Positions 50,794 through 58,313 of a DNA stretch of 64,000 bases are shown here, piece by piece (the stretch's first letter is position 1; each line of letters starts with the position of its first letter). Below the pieces are notes generated by a model that searched no databases, had not been told where the DNA came from, and was given only the letters and a program-made list of their open reading frames with translations. This stretch comes from DAOPJM01 sp964490325 (GTDB taxonomy: Bacteria > Bacillota > Clostridia > Christensenellales > CAG-138): the NCBI GenBank assembly GCA_964490325.1, contig CAZBBX010000003.1:1-64000 (forward strand). The letters are read 5' to 3'. A program made the translations under genes and the position numbers.

Positions 50794-51157
50794 ACTCGAC
50801 GCCCCCTTCAAACAGTTGTTCCGCCTCGTTCCAGCAGCCGCTTTCGATCAAGGCAAGTCCCGCCGTGCGCACATCGCAGCCCCGCGCCTTGGCAAGGCGA
50901 TAGAGGACGTTGCCCGCGCCGTGCTTGATTAAGCCGTGCTCCGTGCAGCCGTCTGCCAGCGTCTTTGCCTCCAAGGAGGAAAAGCCCATGCGCAGCAGCA
51001 CGCTGCGTTCGATGGCGGGGGAGGTGTTCTCCCGCGCAAGCTCGACAAGCGGGTCGGTCAGCTGATCGAGCAGCGCCCAAAAGCGATCCTTCAGCGCTTC
51101 ATCACTGAGCGATGCGAGATGCTCTCTGCGCTCGGCAAAATCGTCGGCTCGTTTCAT
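50780..51157 (-). CDS. oraS: D-ornithine 4,5-aminomutase, small subunit
   Basis: 125 residues, all-helical partner of OraE. The segments LTDPLVELARENTSPAIERS and VLLRMGFSSLEAKTLADGC are characteristic, and the size fits the family (~120). It lies between ortB (4-bp overlap) and oraE (14-bp overlap), ensuring balanced production of the complex. Confidence 0.93.
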   Translation of the reverse strand: MKRADDFAERREHLASLSDEALKDRFWALLDQLTDPLVELARENTSPAIERSVLLRMGFSSLEAKTLADGCTEHGLIKHGAGNVLYRLAKARGCDVRTAGLALIESGCWNEAEQLFEGGVEYAGE

Positions 51158-52542
51158 AGCAGCTCCTTTACAAAGTCCAAGTCGGATTTGGTCTCCTCCG
51201 CAAGGAAGGCAAGATCTTGATCGTTCGGCGCGTGGGGAACGGTCTGCAGGGCGTGATGGATCAGCGAGCTGCGCAGATGCGTGATGTTCGCTTCCCTTGC
51301 ACGGATCAGGGAGGGGTGAGCGGGCAGGATGATGTTCTTGCCGGGGATCTCCTCCTCGGGGTCACCCAAGCGAACATCGATGCCGTTGTCACGCGCAAAG
51401 GAAAGCTGCGCGTTGACATGTTTGCCTGCGCCTGTATACTCCGTTTCCTGCACGACGATGCACTTGTCGGCGGGAAGCTGCTGCGCAAGGGCAAAGGCTG
51501 CCGCCAGCGAGGTGTTGCCTGCGGGACCCTTTTCCATGCCCTCCAGCACTGCCAGCGCCTCCGTCATGAAGAAGACCTCGCCTTGGTTGACGGTCACATA
51601 GCGATCCATGTAGCGCAGCGGCCGCGCAGCGCTGCGGGGTACGTCGCTGCGGTCGGGCCAAGAGGAGAAGGGCATTCCAAAGCCCGTATGCCCCGTGGTA
51701 AAGGACTTGAGGTTGAACTGCGTGTCCGAAGCCATGTGCAGCCCCTTGAGGTTCACGGACGCCGCGACGATCTCGCTGTGGCAGCCGGCCTTCAATAGTC
51801 CTCGCGCCGTACCCGTCAGGTTGCCGCCGCCTGCGTTGGTGCAGACCACGGCGTCAGGCTCCTTGCCATAGCGGTCACGGAACTGCGTTGCGATCTCATA
51901 GCCCAGCGTTTCGATGCCCGCCACGCCATAGGCGGTGTACAGGGAGGCGTTGAAGTAACCCGTGTCCTCAAGCATCCTTAAAAATAGGTAGAACAGCTCG
52001 GGACCGACGGTGAGCTGCACGACCTCCGCGCCCAACGCCTCGCATTTGCGCGCCTTTTCCACGATCTCGGGCTGACCCACGCCGCGGGAGTCAAAGCACT
52101 CCTGCACGACGATGCACTTCAGTCCCGCCTTTGCGGCACAGGCCGCCACGGCCGCGCCGTAGTTGCCGCTGGTGGCGGCGATGACGCCCTTATAGCCGCT
52201 GCGCTTTGCGTGATGCACGGAGGTGCAGGCGCGGCGCACCTTGAAGCTGCCGGACAGATTCGCCGCCTCATCCTTGACAAAAATTCGTGCGCCGTATCCT
52301 GCGGGAGCGCAGGCACGAGCCAGCGCGGTGATGTTCTTCAGCTCGATCAGGGGCGTGTCGCCAATGTTGTAGGAGCGCTGGATCTCGCGAACATTCTCCA
52401 GCGTGTATCCTGTTGCCGCCATCATGCCCTCATAGTCAAAGGCAATGGAGCCGGACTCAAAGGCGTCGTAGTCCATGCCGACGGCAGCCTTCATGATCTC
52501 GTTCTTGCGCGCCATCACTGCGGAATAACTGTTGTCACGCAT
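51154..52542 (-). CDS. ortB: 2-amino-4-oxopentanoate thiolase, beta subunit
   Basis: 462 residues, fold-type II PLP enzyme related to threonine synthase. The PLP Lys is in NLSGSFKVRRACTS, and the phosphate-binding loop is CTNAGGGNLTGTA. With OrtA it cleaves 2-amino-4-oxopentanoate with CoA to alanine and acetyl-CoA. ATG 52542 (GGAGG 8 nt upstream) is used; it overlaps ortA by 8 bp. Confidence 0.94.
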   Translation of the reverse strand: MRDNSYSAVMARKNEIMKAAVGMDYDAFESGSIAFDYEGMMAATGYTLENVREIQRSYNIGDTPLIELKNITALARACAPAGYGARIFVKDEAANLSGSFKVRRACTSVHHAKRSGYKGVIAATSGNYGAAVAACAAKAGLKCIVVQECFDSRGVGQPEIVEKARKCEALGAEVVQLTVGPELFYLFLRMLEDTGYFNASLYTAYGVAGIETLGYEIATQFRDRYGKEPDAVVCTNAGGGNLTGTARGLLKAGCHSEIVAASVNLKGLHMASDTQFNLKSFTTGHTGFGMPFSSWPDRSDVPRSAARPLRYMDRYVTVNQGEVFFMTEALAVLEGMEKGPAGNTSLAAAFALAQQLPADKCIVVQETEYTGAGKHVNAQLSFARDNGIDVRLGDPEEEIPGKNIILPAHPSLIRAREANITHLRSSLIHHALQTVPHAPNDQDLAFLAEETKSDLDFVKELL

Positions 52543-52843
52543 TGCTCTGCCCTCCAAAAACGATCTCCTTGACCATGTCGTCCACGACATGCAGCTCGGG
52601 GATATACTTGCCGAAGCTGTGCTCATAGCAGGGCTGCTCCGCGCAGAGCTTTCCCGTGACGATACGACCCGTGCGGGTCACCACCGTGACGGTGTCGCCC
52701 AAGGCGGCGCTCTCCTCGACCAGATTTCCCTTTACCCATTGCTCCAACGGCAGCATACGCGTGTCGTCGGGAATGTTCTCCGCTCGTTCGGCGGGTTTGA
52801 GTACGATCAGATGGATCTGTACCCACTCGTTTTTAACAGCCAT
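52535..52843 (-). CDS. ortA: 2-amino-4-oxopentanoate thiolase, alpha subunit
   Basis: 102 residues, small beta-barrel-like partner of OrtB. NEWVQIHLIVLKPAERAENI and the Cys-containing GKLCAEQPCYEHSFG are typical of OrtA. GGAGG lies just upstream. It sits 12 bp after ord and overlaps ortB. Confidence 0.93.
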   Translation of the reverse strand: MAVKNEWVQIHLIVLKPAERAENIPDDTRMLPLEQWVKGNLVEESAALGDTVTVVTRTGRIVTGKLCAEQPCYEHSFGKYIPELHVVDDMVKEIVFGGQSNA

Positions 52844-52855
52844 ACGAACGCCTCC

Positions 52856-53902
52856 TTACTTTGTTTCGATCCGATCGCGCATATCGCCCATGATGGCACG
52901 GGGTACGGGCAGATCCAGCATGGTCTTCAGACCCGGCGTCGCGTTGATGACCTGCGGGATCATGTTGACGCACATGGCAATGGTACCCGTTCCGCCGTTG
53001 ACCTCGGGGCGGATCTGCATGTTGACGGCGGGCGTGCCCGTCAGGGTGATGTAGTCGCCCGTATAGGTGCCTTCCGCCTCCGGTTCGATCTGTTGCGGAT
53101 GGATCATCTCGATCTTTTGCTCGCCGTTTACATAGCCCTGTCCCGTCATGTTGACGCCTGCTACATCGCCTGCCTTGGCAAAGCCGTAGGGGGAGCGGCG
53201 ATCCACGCTTGTGATGATGGGCTGCATCTGCTGTTCAAAGCGATCCACCTTCCAGCCCAACGCCTCCGCGATCATGCCTACGGACTCGGCAAAGCCGACA
53301 TGCCCCGCAAGGGAGCCGTCCGAAACACCCGCTGCAAAGGCTTCCTTGGTAAGTCCCACACCCTGCTCCACCATGACGGCGGGGCCGAAGGGAGAGAGGC
53401 TGTTGACGCGCTTGCAAAGAACGTGCTCCACATCGGTCATGCAGCCGCTCAGACACACCGCCAAAAGATCCATCATCAGACCGGGGTTGATGCCCGTACC
53501 CAATACGGTCACGCCGTGCGCCTTTGCGATCCTGTCCATTTCTTCGGTCAATTCGGGGGATTTTGCCTTGGGATAGCTCATCTCTTCAGCGGTGCTGATG
53601 ACGTTGATACCGCTTTCAAGGAGCAGCTTGATCTTGGGAAATGCTTTTTTTGTAAAGGAATCCGTAGCCAAAATGCACAGTATGGGCTTGGCCTTGATAA
53701 GCTCTTGGATGTCGGCGGTGACAAACACGTCGGGGCGTTCCCCCCGCTCCGTATCCAACAGCGCATAGACGCTCTTGCCCACACGCGACGGGGCAATGTC
53801 ACAGACCCCGCACAGTTCCACACCGCGTTTTTGCATGAGCGCGTGCGCAATGCCGCTGCCCATGGCGCCAAAGCCCCAGATGGCTACACGAATGTTTTGC
53901 AT
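52856..53902 (-). CDS. ord: 2,4-diaminopentanoate dehydrogenase
   Basis: 348 residues. The N-terminal Rossmann motif is AIWGFGAMGSGIAHAL; further family features are CDIAPSRVGK and GTGINPGLMMDLLAV, as in dihydrodipicolinate-reductase-like dehydrogenases. It oxidises 2,4-diaminopentanoate to 2-amino-4-oxopentanoate with NAD(P)+. It is the first gene of the ornithine operon, with CGGAGGTAT before the ATG, and follows the structured leader. Confidence 0.94.
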   Translation of the reverse strand: MQNIRVAIWGFGAMGSGIAHALMQKRGVELCGVCDIAPSRVGKSVYALLDTERGERPDVFVTADIQELIKAKPILCILATDSFTKKAFPKIKLLLESGINVISTAEEMSYPKAKSPELTEEMDRIAKAHGVTVLGTGINPGLMMDLLAVCLSGCMTDVEHVLCKRVNSLSPFGPAVMVEQGVGLTKEAFAAGVSDGSLAGHVGFAESVGMIAEALGWKVDRFEQQMQPIITSVDRRSPYGFAKAGDVAGVNMTGQGYVNGEQKIEMIHPQQIEPEAEGTYTGDYITLTGTPAVNMQIRPEVNGGTGTIAMCVNMIPQVINATPGLKTMLDLPVPRAIMGDMRDRIETK

Positions 53903-53935
53903 GAGATACCTCCGTTATGAAATTTTACAACAAAA

Positions 53936-54000
53936 GAACGCAAGCGCAGGTCTCCCTTTTACGGTCGCCGCTTCCTCACGGCGCCGCCGCGCTCACGTTC
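53936..54000 (-). ncRNA. Structured leader RNA of the ornithine operon (candidate riboswitch/attenuator)
   Basis: On the minus strand the transcript begins at or near GAACGUGAGCGC, which pairs over all 12 positions (two G-U wobbles) with GCGCUUGCGUUC, immediately followed by UUUUGUUG. The 41 nt enclosed contain a 5-bp hairpin (CGCCG / CGGCG, loop UGAGGAAG) and AAAAGGGAGACCUGCG, which resembles the B12 box (AGYCMGGAGACCKGCC). On the plus strand the wobble positions become A-C mismatches, so the fold is specific to the operon mRNA. It is too short for a standard cobalamin riboswitch. OraSE needs adenosylcobalamin, so B12 sensing would make sense (inference). Confidence 0.5.
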
Positions 54001-54002
54001 CT

Positions 54003-54031
54003 AATATAGCAAATTCAGGACAATTTTGCAA
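54003..54031 (-). promoter_or_regulatory. Promoter of the ornithine operon
   Basis: Minus strand: -35 TTGCAA (54031-54026), 17-nt spacer, -10 TATATT (54008-54003). The -35 and most of the spacer lie inside the last codons of the desulfurase gene, and no terminator separates the two units, so the operon may also receive read-through. Confidence 0.75.
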
Positions 54032-55148
54032 CAGCGGAAAGCAGGTATTCCACATCCTTTTCACGCGTTGTATGCCCGGGGGAAAAGCGTATCGTTCCCT
54101 GCGGATAGGTACCCAGCGTTTTATGCGCGCTGGGGGCGCAGTGCAGGCCGCAGCGCGTGTCGATGCCGTAGTCCTCCGACAGGGCAAACGCAAGCTCCGC
54201 GTTGTCCCGCCGCAGGCAGTCCACGGATACGACGCCTGTTGCATAGGTGTCTGCCTGCGGCGCAAGTACGTTCAGCTGCGGTATAGCGCTTAGACCCTCG
54301 GTCAACTGCCTCGTCCGCTCCGCTATGCTTTCGCCGATGGCTTTTACGCCAAGGCCTTCGATGTAGGCAAGCGCGGCGTTAAAAGCATACAGCCCGCTGA
54401 TGTTCAGCGTCCCCGCCTCAAAGCGGTCGGGAAAGAGCGTGGGGACCTCCTCGCTGTAGGAAAAGGAACCCGTCCCGCCAACGATCAGCGGCGTGAGCTT
54501 ATCCAAAAACGCTTCCGTTCCAAGAAGCACACCCACACCGGGCAGGGCAAGCAGCCCCTTGTGGGCGGGCAGACAGAGCGCGGCAAGATGCAGCGCCGCA
54601 AAGTCGATCGGCACATGCCCCGCCGTCTGCGCAGCGTCCAGTACGAAGGGAATGTTTGCCCTTTGCAGCAGCTCGGACAGCTCGTAAACGGGGTTTAGCA
54701 CCCCGCACACGTTGGAGGCATGGGTGCAGACGCACAGCTTGATGTCGGGACGGATCAGCTCCTTTGCCGCAGCAAGATCCATCAGACCTTTGCAGTCGGC
54801 AGGGATGCGTACGATCTTTGCGCCAAGCTGCACAAGCGGACGCATGACCGCGTTATGCTCAAGGGAACTGACCAGTACGACATCTCCCTGCTTGATAAAG
54901 CCCTTGATGACCTGATTGAGAGCCGCCGTCAGCCCACCCGTGAACAGTACGCGCTTGGGCTCGTCAAAATGAAACAGGCGGCACAGGCTTTCCCGCACGG
55001 ACAGTACGGTCAGCTCCGCCTCGCTTGCGCTCTGATAGCTCCCGCGGCCGATGTTTGCGCCGACTTCCTTTATGTAATGAAGGGTCGCCTCCGCAACGGA
55101 GGGCGCTTTGGGAAAGGAGGTCGCGGCATTATCAAAATAAATCGACAT
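54015..55148 (-). CDS. Cysteine desulfurase / selenocysteine lyase-like (EF2568 type)
   Basis: 377 residues, class V PLP enzyme. N-terminus SIYFDNAATSFPKAPSVAEA, PLP Asp in LDAAQTAGHVPID, PLP Lys in CLPAHKGLLALPG, catalytic Cys in DTRCGLHCAPSAHKTLG. The RxGLHCAP pattern is that of the EF2568/TIGR01977 subgroup, often found with selenium-dependent molybdenum hydroxylase genes. It is divergent from yedE, tusA-like and DUF3343 genes, so it likely mobilises S or Se for that pathway. GAGG precedes the ATG at some distance. Confidence 0.88.
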   Translation of the reverse strand: MSIYFDNAATSFPKAPSVAEATLHYIKEVGANIGRGSYQSASEAELTVLSVRESLCRLFHFDEPKRVLFTGGLTAALNQVIKGFIKQGDVVLVSSLEHNAVMRPLVQLGAKIVRIPADCKGLMDLAAAKELIRPDIKLCVCTHASNVCGVLNPVYELSELLQRANIPFVLDAAQTAGHVPIDFAALHLAALCLPAHKGLLALPGVGVLLGTEAFLDKLTPLIVGGTGSFSYSEEVPTLFPDRFEAGTLNISGLYAFNAALAYIEGLGVKAIGESIAERTRQLTEGLSAIPQLNVLAPQADTYATGVVSVDCLRRDNAELAFALSEDYGIDTRCGLHCAPSAHKTLGTYPQGTIRFSPGHTTREKDVEYLLSAVAKLS

Positions 55149-55164
55149 TTTTCGTTATCCTCAC

Positions 55165-55194
55165 TTGCATATAACGCTCGTCTATGGTATTATA
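55165..55194 (+). promoter_or_regulatory. Divergent overlapping promoters (yedE and desulfurase)
   Basis: Plus strand: -35 TTGCAT (55165-55170), 17-nt spacer, -10 TATTAT (55188-55193). On the minus strand TATAAT (55194-55189) sits on the same bases, a likely -10 for the desulfurase gene. The two promoters would exclude each other. Confidence 0.65.
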
Positions 55195-55234
55195 ACACAG
55201 GGAAGAAAAAAATCATACCCCAAGGAGGACACTC

Positions 55235-56308
55235 GTGGAAAAGAAAGAAAACTTTTTTACCCGTTACGGTCTGATCCTGATAACGGGCGTCGCAGTCGGC
55301 TTAGCCGCACTGGGACTGACGGCGTGGGGAAACCCCTCGAACATGGGTTTTTGCATTGCCTGCTTCCTTCGTGACATCGCAGGCGCGTTGGGTCTGCACG
55401 CTGCCGCAAAGGTACAGTATGTGCGTCCTGAGATCATCGGTCTGGTGCTGGGCTCCACCATCATCGCCCTCATCCGCAAGGAGTTTCGTCCGCAGGGCGG
55501 TTCCTCGCCCTTTACGCGCTTTTTGATCGCCATCTTCGTCATGATCGGCGCGCTGGTCTTCTTGGGCTGCCCGCTGCGCATGATCATCCGTCTTGGCGGC
55601 GGCGACCTGAACGCGTTGGTCGGCCTTGTCGGCTTCATCGTCGGCATCCTCATCGGCGCAGGCGCGCTGCGCATGGGCTTCTCGTTCCGCCGTGCGTACA
55701 AGCAAAGCCTTACGGAGGGACTGCTGTTCCCCATCGTGATGCTTGTGCTGCTCCTTATCTCTCTTACGACCACCCTGTTCAACGCCAGCGCGGAAGGCCC
55801 CGGCTCGCAGCATGCGCCTTGGCTGGCCTCGTTGGTGATCGCCCTTGCCATCGGCGCTCTTTGCCAGCAGTCAAGACTTTGCATGGTCGGCGGCGTTCGC
55901 GATGCGGTCATGTTCAAGGATTTCAAACTCATTCTGGGCTTTGTCGCCATCCTTATCACGGTCGTGGTCGGCAACCTCATTTTGGGCAAGTTCAAGCTTT
56001 CGTTTGAAGGCCAACCCATTGCGCACACCGACGGTGTTTGGAACTTCTTAGGTATGCTGATGGTCGGCTGGGGCAGCGTATTACTGGGCGGCTGTCCGCT
56101 TAGGCAGCTCATCTTGGCGGGTGAGGGCAATTCCGACTCCGCCGTCGTCATCACTGGCTTCATCGTCGGCGCGGCGCTGTCCCACAATTTCGGGCTGGCT
56201 TCGAGCGGCGACGGCATCGGCGCAGGCCCCGTGGTCATCACGATGATCGTGGGCTTCGTGTTCCTCCTTGCCGTGTCCCTGCTGAACATTTCCAAGAAGG
56301 AGGCATAA
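55235..56308 (+). CDS. yedE: YedE-family putative selenium/sulfur transporter
   Basis: 357 residues with about ten membrane segments, in two related halves. Each half has a Gly-Cys-Pro-Leu-Arg motif (FLGCPLRMIIRLGGGD and LGGCPLRQLILAGEG), plus CIACFLRDIAGALG and QSRLCMVGGVRDAVMF. Conserved Cys in membrane pores are typical of YeeE/YedE thiosulfate- or selenium-compound uptake proteins. It starts with GTG after AAGGAGG. A TusA-like gene follows 1 nt later and DUF3343 after that. Confidence 0.92.
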   Translation: MEKKENFFTRYGLILITGVAVGLAALGLTAWGNPSNMGFCIACFLRDIAGALGLHAAAKVQYVRPEIIGLVLGSTIIALIRKEFRPQGGSSPFTRFLIAIFVMIGALVFLGCPLRMIIRLGGGDLNALVGLVGFIVGILIGAGALRMGFSFRRAYKQSLTEGLLFPIVMLVLLLISLTTTLFNASAEGPGSQHAPWLASLVIALAIGALCQQSRLCMVGGVRDAVMFKDFKLILGFVAILITVVVGNLILGKFKLSFEGQPIAHTDGVWNFLGMLMVGWGSVLLGGCPLRQLILAGEGNSDSAVVITGFIVGAALSHNFGLASSGDGIGAGPVVITMIVGFVFLLAVSLLNISKKEA

Positions 56309-56309
56309 C

Positions 56310-56516
56310 ATGATCGATGCAAGAGGTTTGTCCTGCCCGCAGCCCGTGCTGCTTGTACAGCGCGCCGTCAAGAAGGACGCGCCTGCGCTTGTCGAGGTAG
56401 TAGTAGACAACGAAACGGCGGTGCAGAATATTCGCCGTTTTGCAAAGGCGGTCGGTTACAGCTTTGAAGTCGCAGAGGATGCAGGCGAATACAAGCTGAA
56501 ACTGATGAAGGCATGA
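56310..56516 (+). CDS. TusA/SirA-like sulfur (selenium) carrier protein
   Basis: 68 residues. The CPQP motif (DARGLSCPQPVLLVQRAV) holds the persulfide-forming Cys of TusA proteins. It resembles the N-terminal domain of YedF but lacks the C-terminal DsrE-like domain. It is flanked by yedE and, with a 4-bp overlap, DUF3343, so it probably accepts S or Se from the divergent desulfurase or from YedE. Confidence 0.9.
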   Translation: MIDARGLSCPQPVLLVQRAVKKDAPALVEVVVDNETAVQNIRRFAKAVGYSFEVAEDAGEYKLKLMKA

Positions 56517-56752
56517 ATTCCTACATAGCCACCTTTTATACGCATTTGTCCGCTATGCGCAGCCATCAAAAGCTGCGCACGGCGGGTCTTACGGCAAAAC
56601 TCATGCCGGTGCCGCGTGCGCTCAGCGCAAGCTGCGGCACCTGCGTGAGCTACCTTGCCGACGAGCCGCACGAGGAACTCTTGGACAGCGACGCAGAGCA
56701 GCTTGCCCTGCGCACGGAGGACGGATTCCGCATACTGAAGCATTTTTCATAG
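56513..56752 (+). CDS. DUF3343 putative Se/S carrier
   Basis: 79 residues. The DUF3343 (Se_S_carrier) signature is visible: AMRSHQKLRTAGLTAKLMPV followed by the Cys motif SASCGTCVSYLA. Family members are small partners of selenium genes. ATGA overlap with the TusA-like gene. A new promoter follows, so this ends the yedE operon. Confidence 0.88.
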   Translation: MNSYIATFYTHLSAMRSHQKLRTAGLTAKLMPVPRALSASCGTCVSYLADEPHEELLDSDAEQLALRTEDGFRILKHFS

Positions 56753-56788
56753 GATCTCGCCGAAATTTTCATATCGCAGCCGTTTTGC

Positions 56789-56817
56789 TTGACAAAAAGC
56801 CCTTGGATGTAGATAAT
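56789..56817 (+). promoter_or_regulatory. Promoter of glycyl-tRNA synthetase
   Basis: Perfect -35 TTGACA (56789-56794), 17-nt spacer, -10 GATAAT (56812-56817). The ~22-nt leader is too short for a T-box. Confidence 0.75.
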
Positions 56818-56846
56818 AGGGAAGGAAAAAATAGGAGGCGAACGGC

Positions 56847-58238
56847 ATGGCATTCGACTATACGATGGACAAGATCGTGTCCCTGTGCAAGAATAGGGGC
56901 TTTATCTTTGCAGGCAGCGAGATCTACGGCGGCCTGTCCAACACTTGGGATTACGGCCCCTTGGGCGTAGAATTCAAGAACAACGTAAAAAAGGCATGGT
57001 GGCGCAAGTTCGTGCAGGAAAGTCCCTACAACGTGGGCATGGACGCAGCCATCCTGATGAACCCGCAAACTTGGGTGGCTTCGGGTCATGTGGGCGGTTT
57101 TTCCGACCCGCTGATGGACTGCAAGGCGTGCAAGGCGCGTTTCCGTGCGGACAAGCTCATCGAGGACTATGCCGCGGCCAACGGCTTGGATGACGTCCAT
57201 CCCGATGGCTGGACGAACGAGCAGATGGAGCAGTACATCGCCGACAAGGGCATAGCCTGCCCCGAGTGCGGCGCAAAGAGCTTCACCTCCATTCGCAAGT
57301 TCAACCTTATGTTCAAGACCTTTCAGGGCGTGACGGAGGATACCGCATCCCAGCTTTATCTCAGACCCGAGACGGCACAGGGCATCTTTGTCAACTTCCG
57401 CAATGTGCAGCGCACAACGCGCCGCAAGCTCCCGTTTGGCATCTGCCAGATCGGCAAGAGCTTCCGCAACGAGATCACCCCGGGCAACTTCACCTTCCGT
57501 ACCCGCGAGTTCGAGCAAATGGAATGCGAATTTTTCTGTGCGCCTGGCACGGATCTCGATTGGTATCACTACTGGAAGGACTATGCCGAAAACTTCCTGC
57601 TCTCCTTGGGCATGAAGCGCGACAGTCTGCGCCTGCGGGAGCATGAGAAGGCGGAACTTTCCCACTACAGCAAGGGCACTACGGACGTTGAGTTCCTGTT
57701 CCCCTTCGGCTGGGGCGAGCTGTGGGGCATCGCCGATCGCACCGATTTCGACCTGAAGGCACACGCGGCCTGCTCAGGCGAGAACTTCGAGTATCAGGAT
57801 CCCTTCACGGGTGAGAAGTACGTTCCGTACTGCATCGAGCCCTCCTTGGGCGCGGATCGCGTCACGCTGGCCTTCCTTTGCAGCGCTTACGACGAGGAGA
57901 CGCTGGAGGGCAACGATGTGCGCACGGTGCTGCATCTGCATCCCGCGCTTGCGCCGTATAAGGCTGCCGTGCTGCCTCTGTCCAAAAAGCTGTCCGAAAA
58001 GGCGACCGCCGTATACACCGAGCTTGCAAAGCATTTCATGGTGGACTACGACGAAACAGGCTCCATCGGCAAACGGTATCGCCGTGAGGACGAGATCGGA
58101 ACGCCGCTGTGCATAACGGTCGATTTTGAAACGGCGGAGGACGAAACGGTCACCGTTCGTGACCGCGACACGATGCAGCAGATCCGCCTGCCGATAAGCG
58201 AATTGCCCGCCTACATCGCGGAACGCATCGAGTTTTAG
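56847..58238 (+). CDS. glyQS: Glycyl-tRNA synthetase (alpha2 form)
   Basis: 463 residues, class II. Motif regions: GFIFAGSEIYGGLSNTWDYG at the start, RPETAQGIFVNFRNVQ, FRNEITPGNFTFRTREFEQM and the final CIEPSLGADRVTLAFL. The insertion includes a zinc-like Cys set (CKACKARFR, CPECGAKSF). The C-terminal anticodon-binding domain has VLPLSKKLSEKA and GSIGKRYRREDEIGTP. It charges tRNA-Gly. TAGGAGGCG lies upstream and a terminator follows. Confidence 0.96.
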   Translation: MAFDYTMDKIVSLCKNRGFIFAGSEIYGGLSNTWDYGPLGVEFKNNVKKAWWRKFVQESPYNVGMDAAILMNPQTWVASGHVGGFSDPLMDCKACKARFRADKLIEDYAAANGLDDVHPDGWTNEQMEQYIADKGIACPECGAKSFTSIRKFNLMFKTFQGVTEDTASQLYLRPETAQGIFVNFRNVQRTTRRKLPFGICQIGKSFRNEITPGNFTFRTREFEQMECEFFCAPGTDLDWYHYWKDYAENFLLSLGMKRDSLRLREHEKAELSHYSKGTTDVEFLFPFGWGELWGIADRTDFDLKAHAACSGENFEYQDPFTGEKYVPYCIEPSLGADRVTLAFLCSAYDEETLEGNDVRTVLHLHPALAPYKAAVLPLSKKLSEKATAVYTELAKHFMVDYDETGSIGKRYRREDEIGTPLCITVDFETAEDETVTVRDRDTMQQIRLPISELPAYIAERIEF

Positions 58239-58245
58239 TTTCAGC

Positions 58246-58276
58246 GGGGCAGGGCGTTCGACCCTGTCCCTTTTTT
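58246..58276 (+). terminator. Terminator of glyQS
   Basis: Stem GGGGCAGGG / CCCTGTCCC (one wobble), 7-nt loop, then TTTTTT. Confidence 0.88.
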
Positions 58277-58313
58277 CGTTTATTAGAAGAGACATCCAAG
58301 GGAAGGAGCCGTT

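Noticed and set aside
48619..50928. A 769-codon open frame on the plus strand opposite oraE.
   Set aside because: It lies wholly over the well-supported oraE/oraS genes on the other strand, is His/Val-rich without any domain, and has no ribosome-binding site; an effect of GC-rich codon use.
53936..54031. A canonical cobalamin riboswitch.
   Set aside because: Only a B12-box-like motif is present; the predicted leader is ~95 nt and lacks the other conserved cobalamin elements, so only a candidate element is claimed.
56812..56846. A T-box leader before glycyl-tRNA synthetase.
   Set aside because: The promoter lies ~25 bp from the start codon, leaving no room for a T-box.
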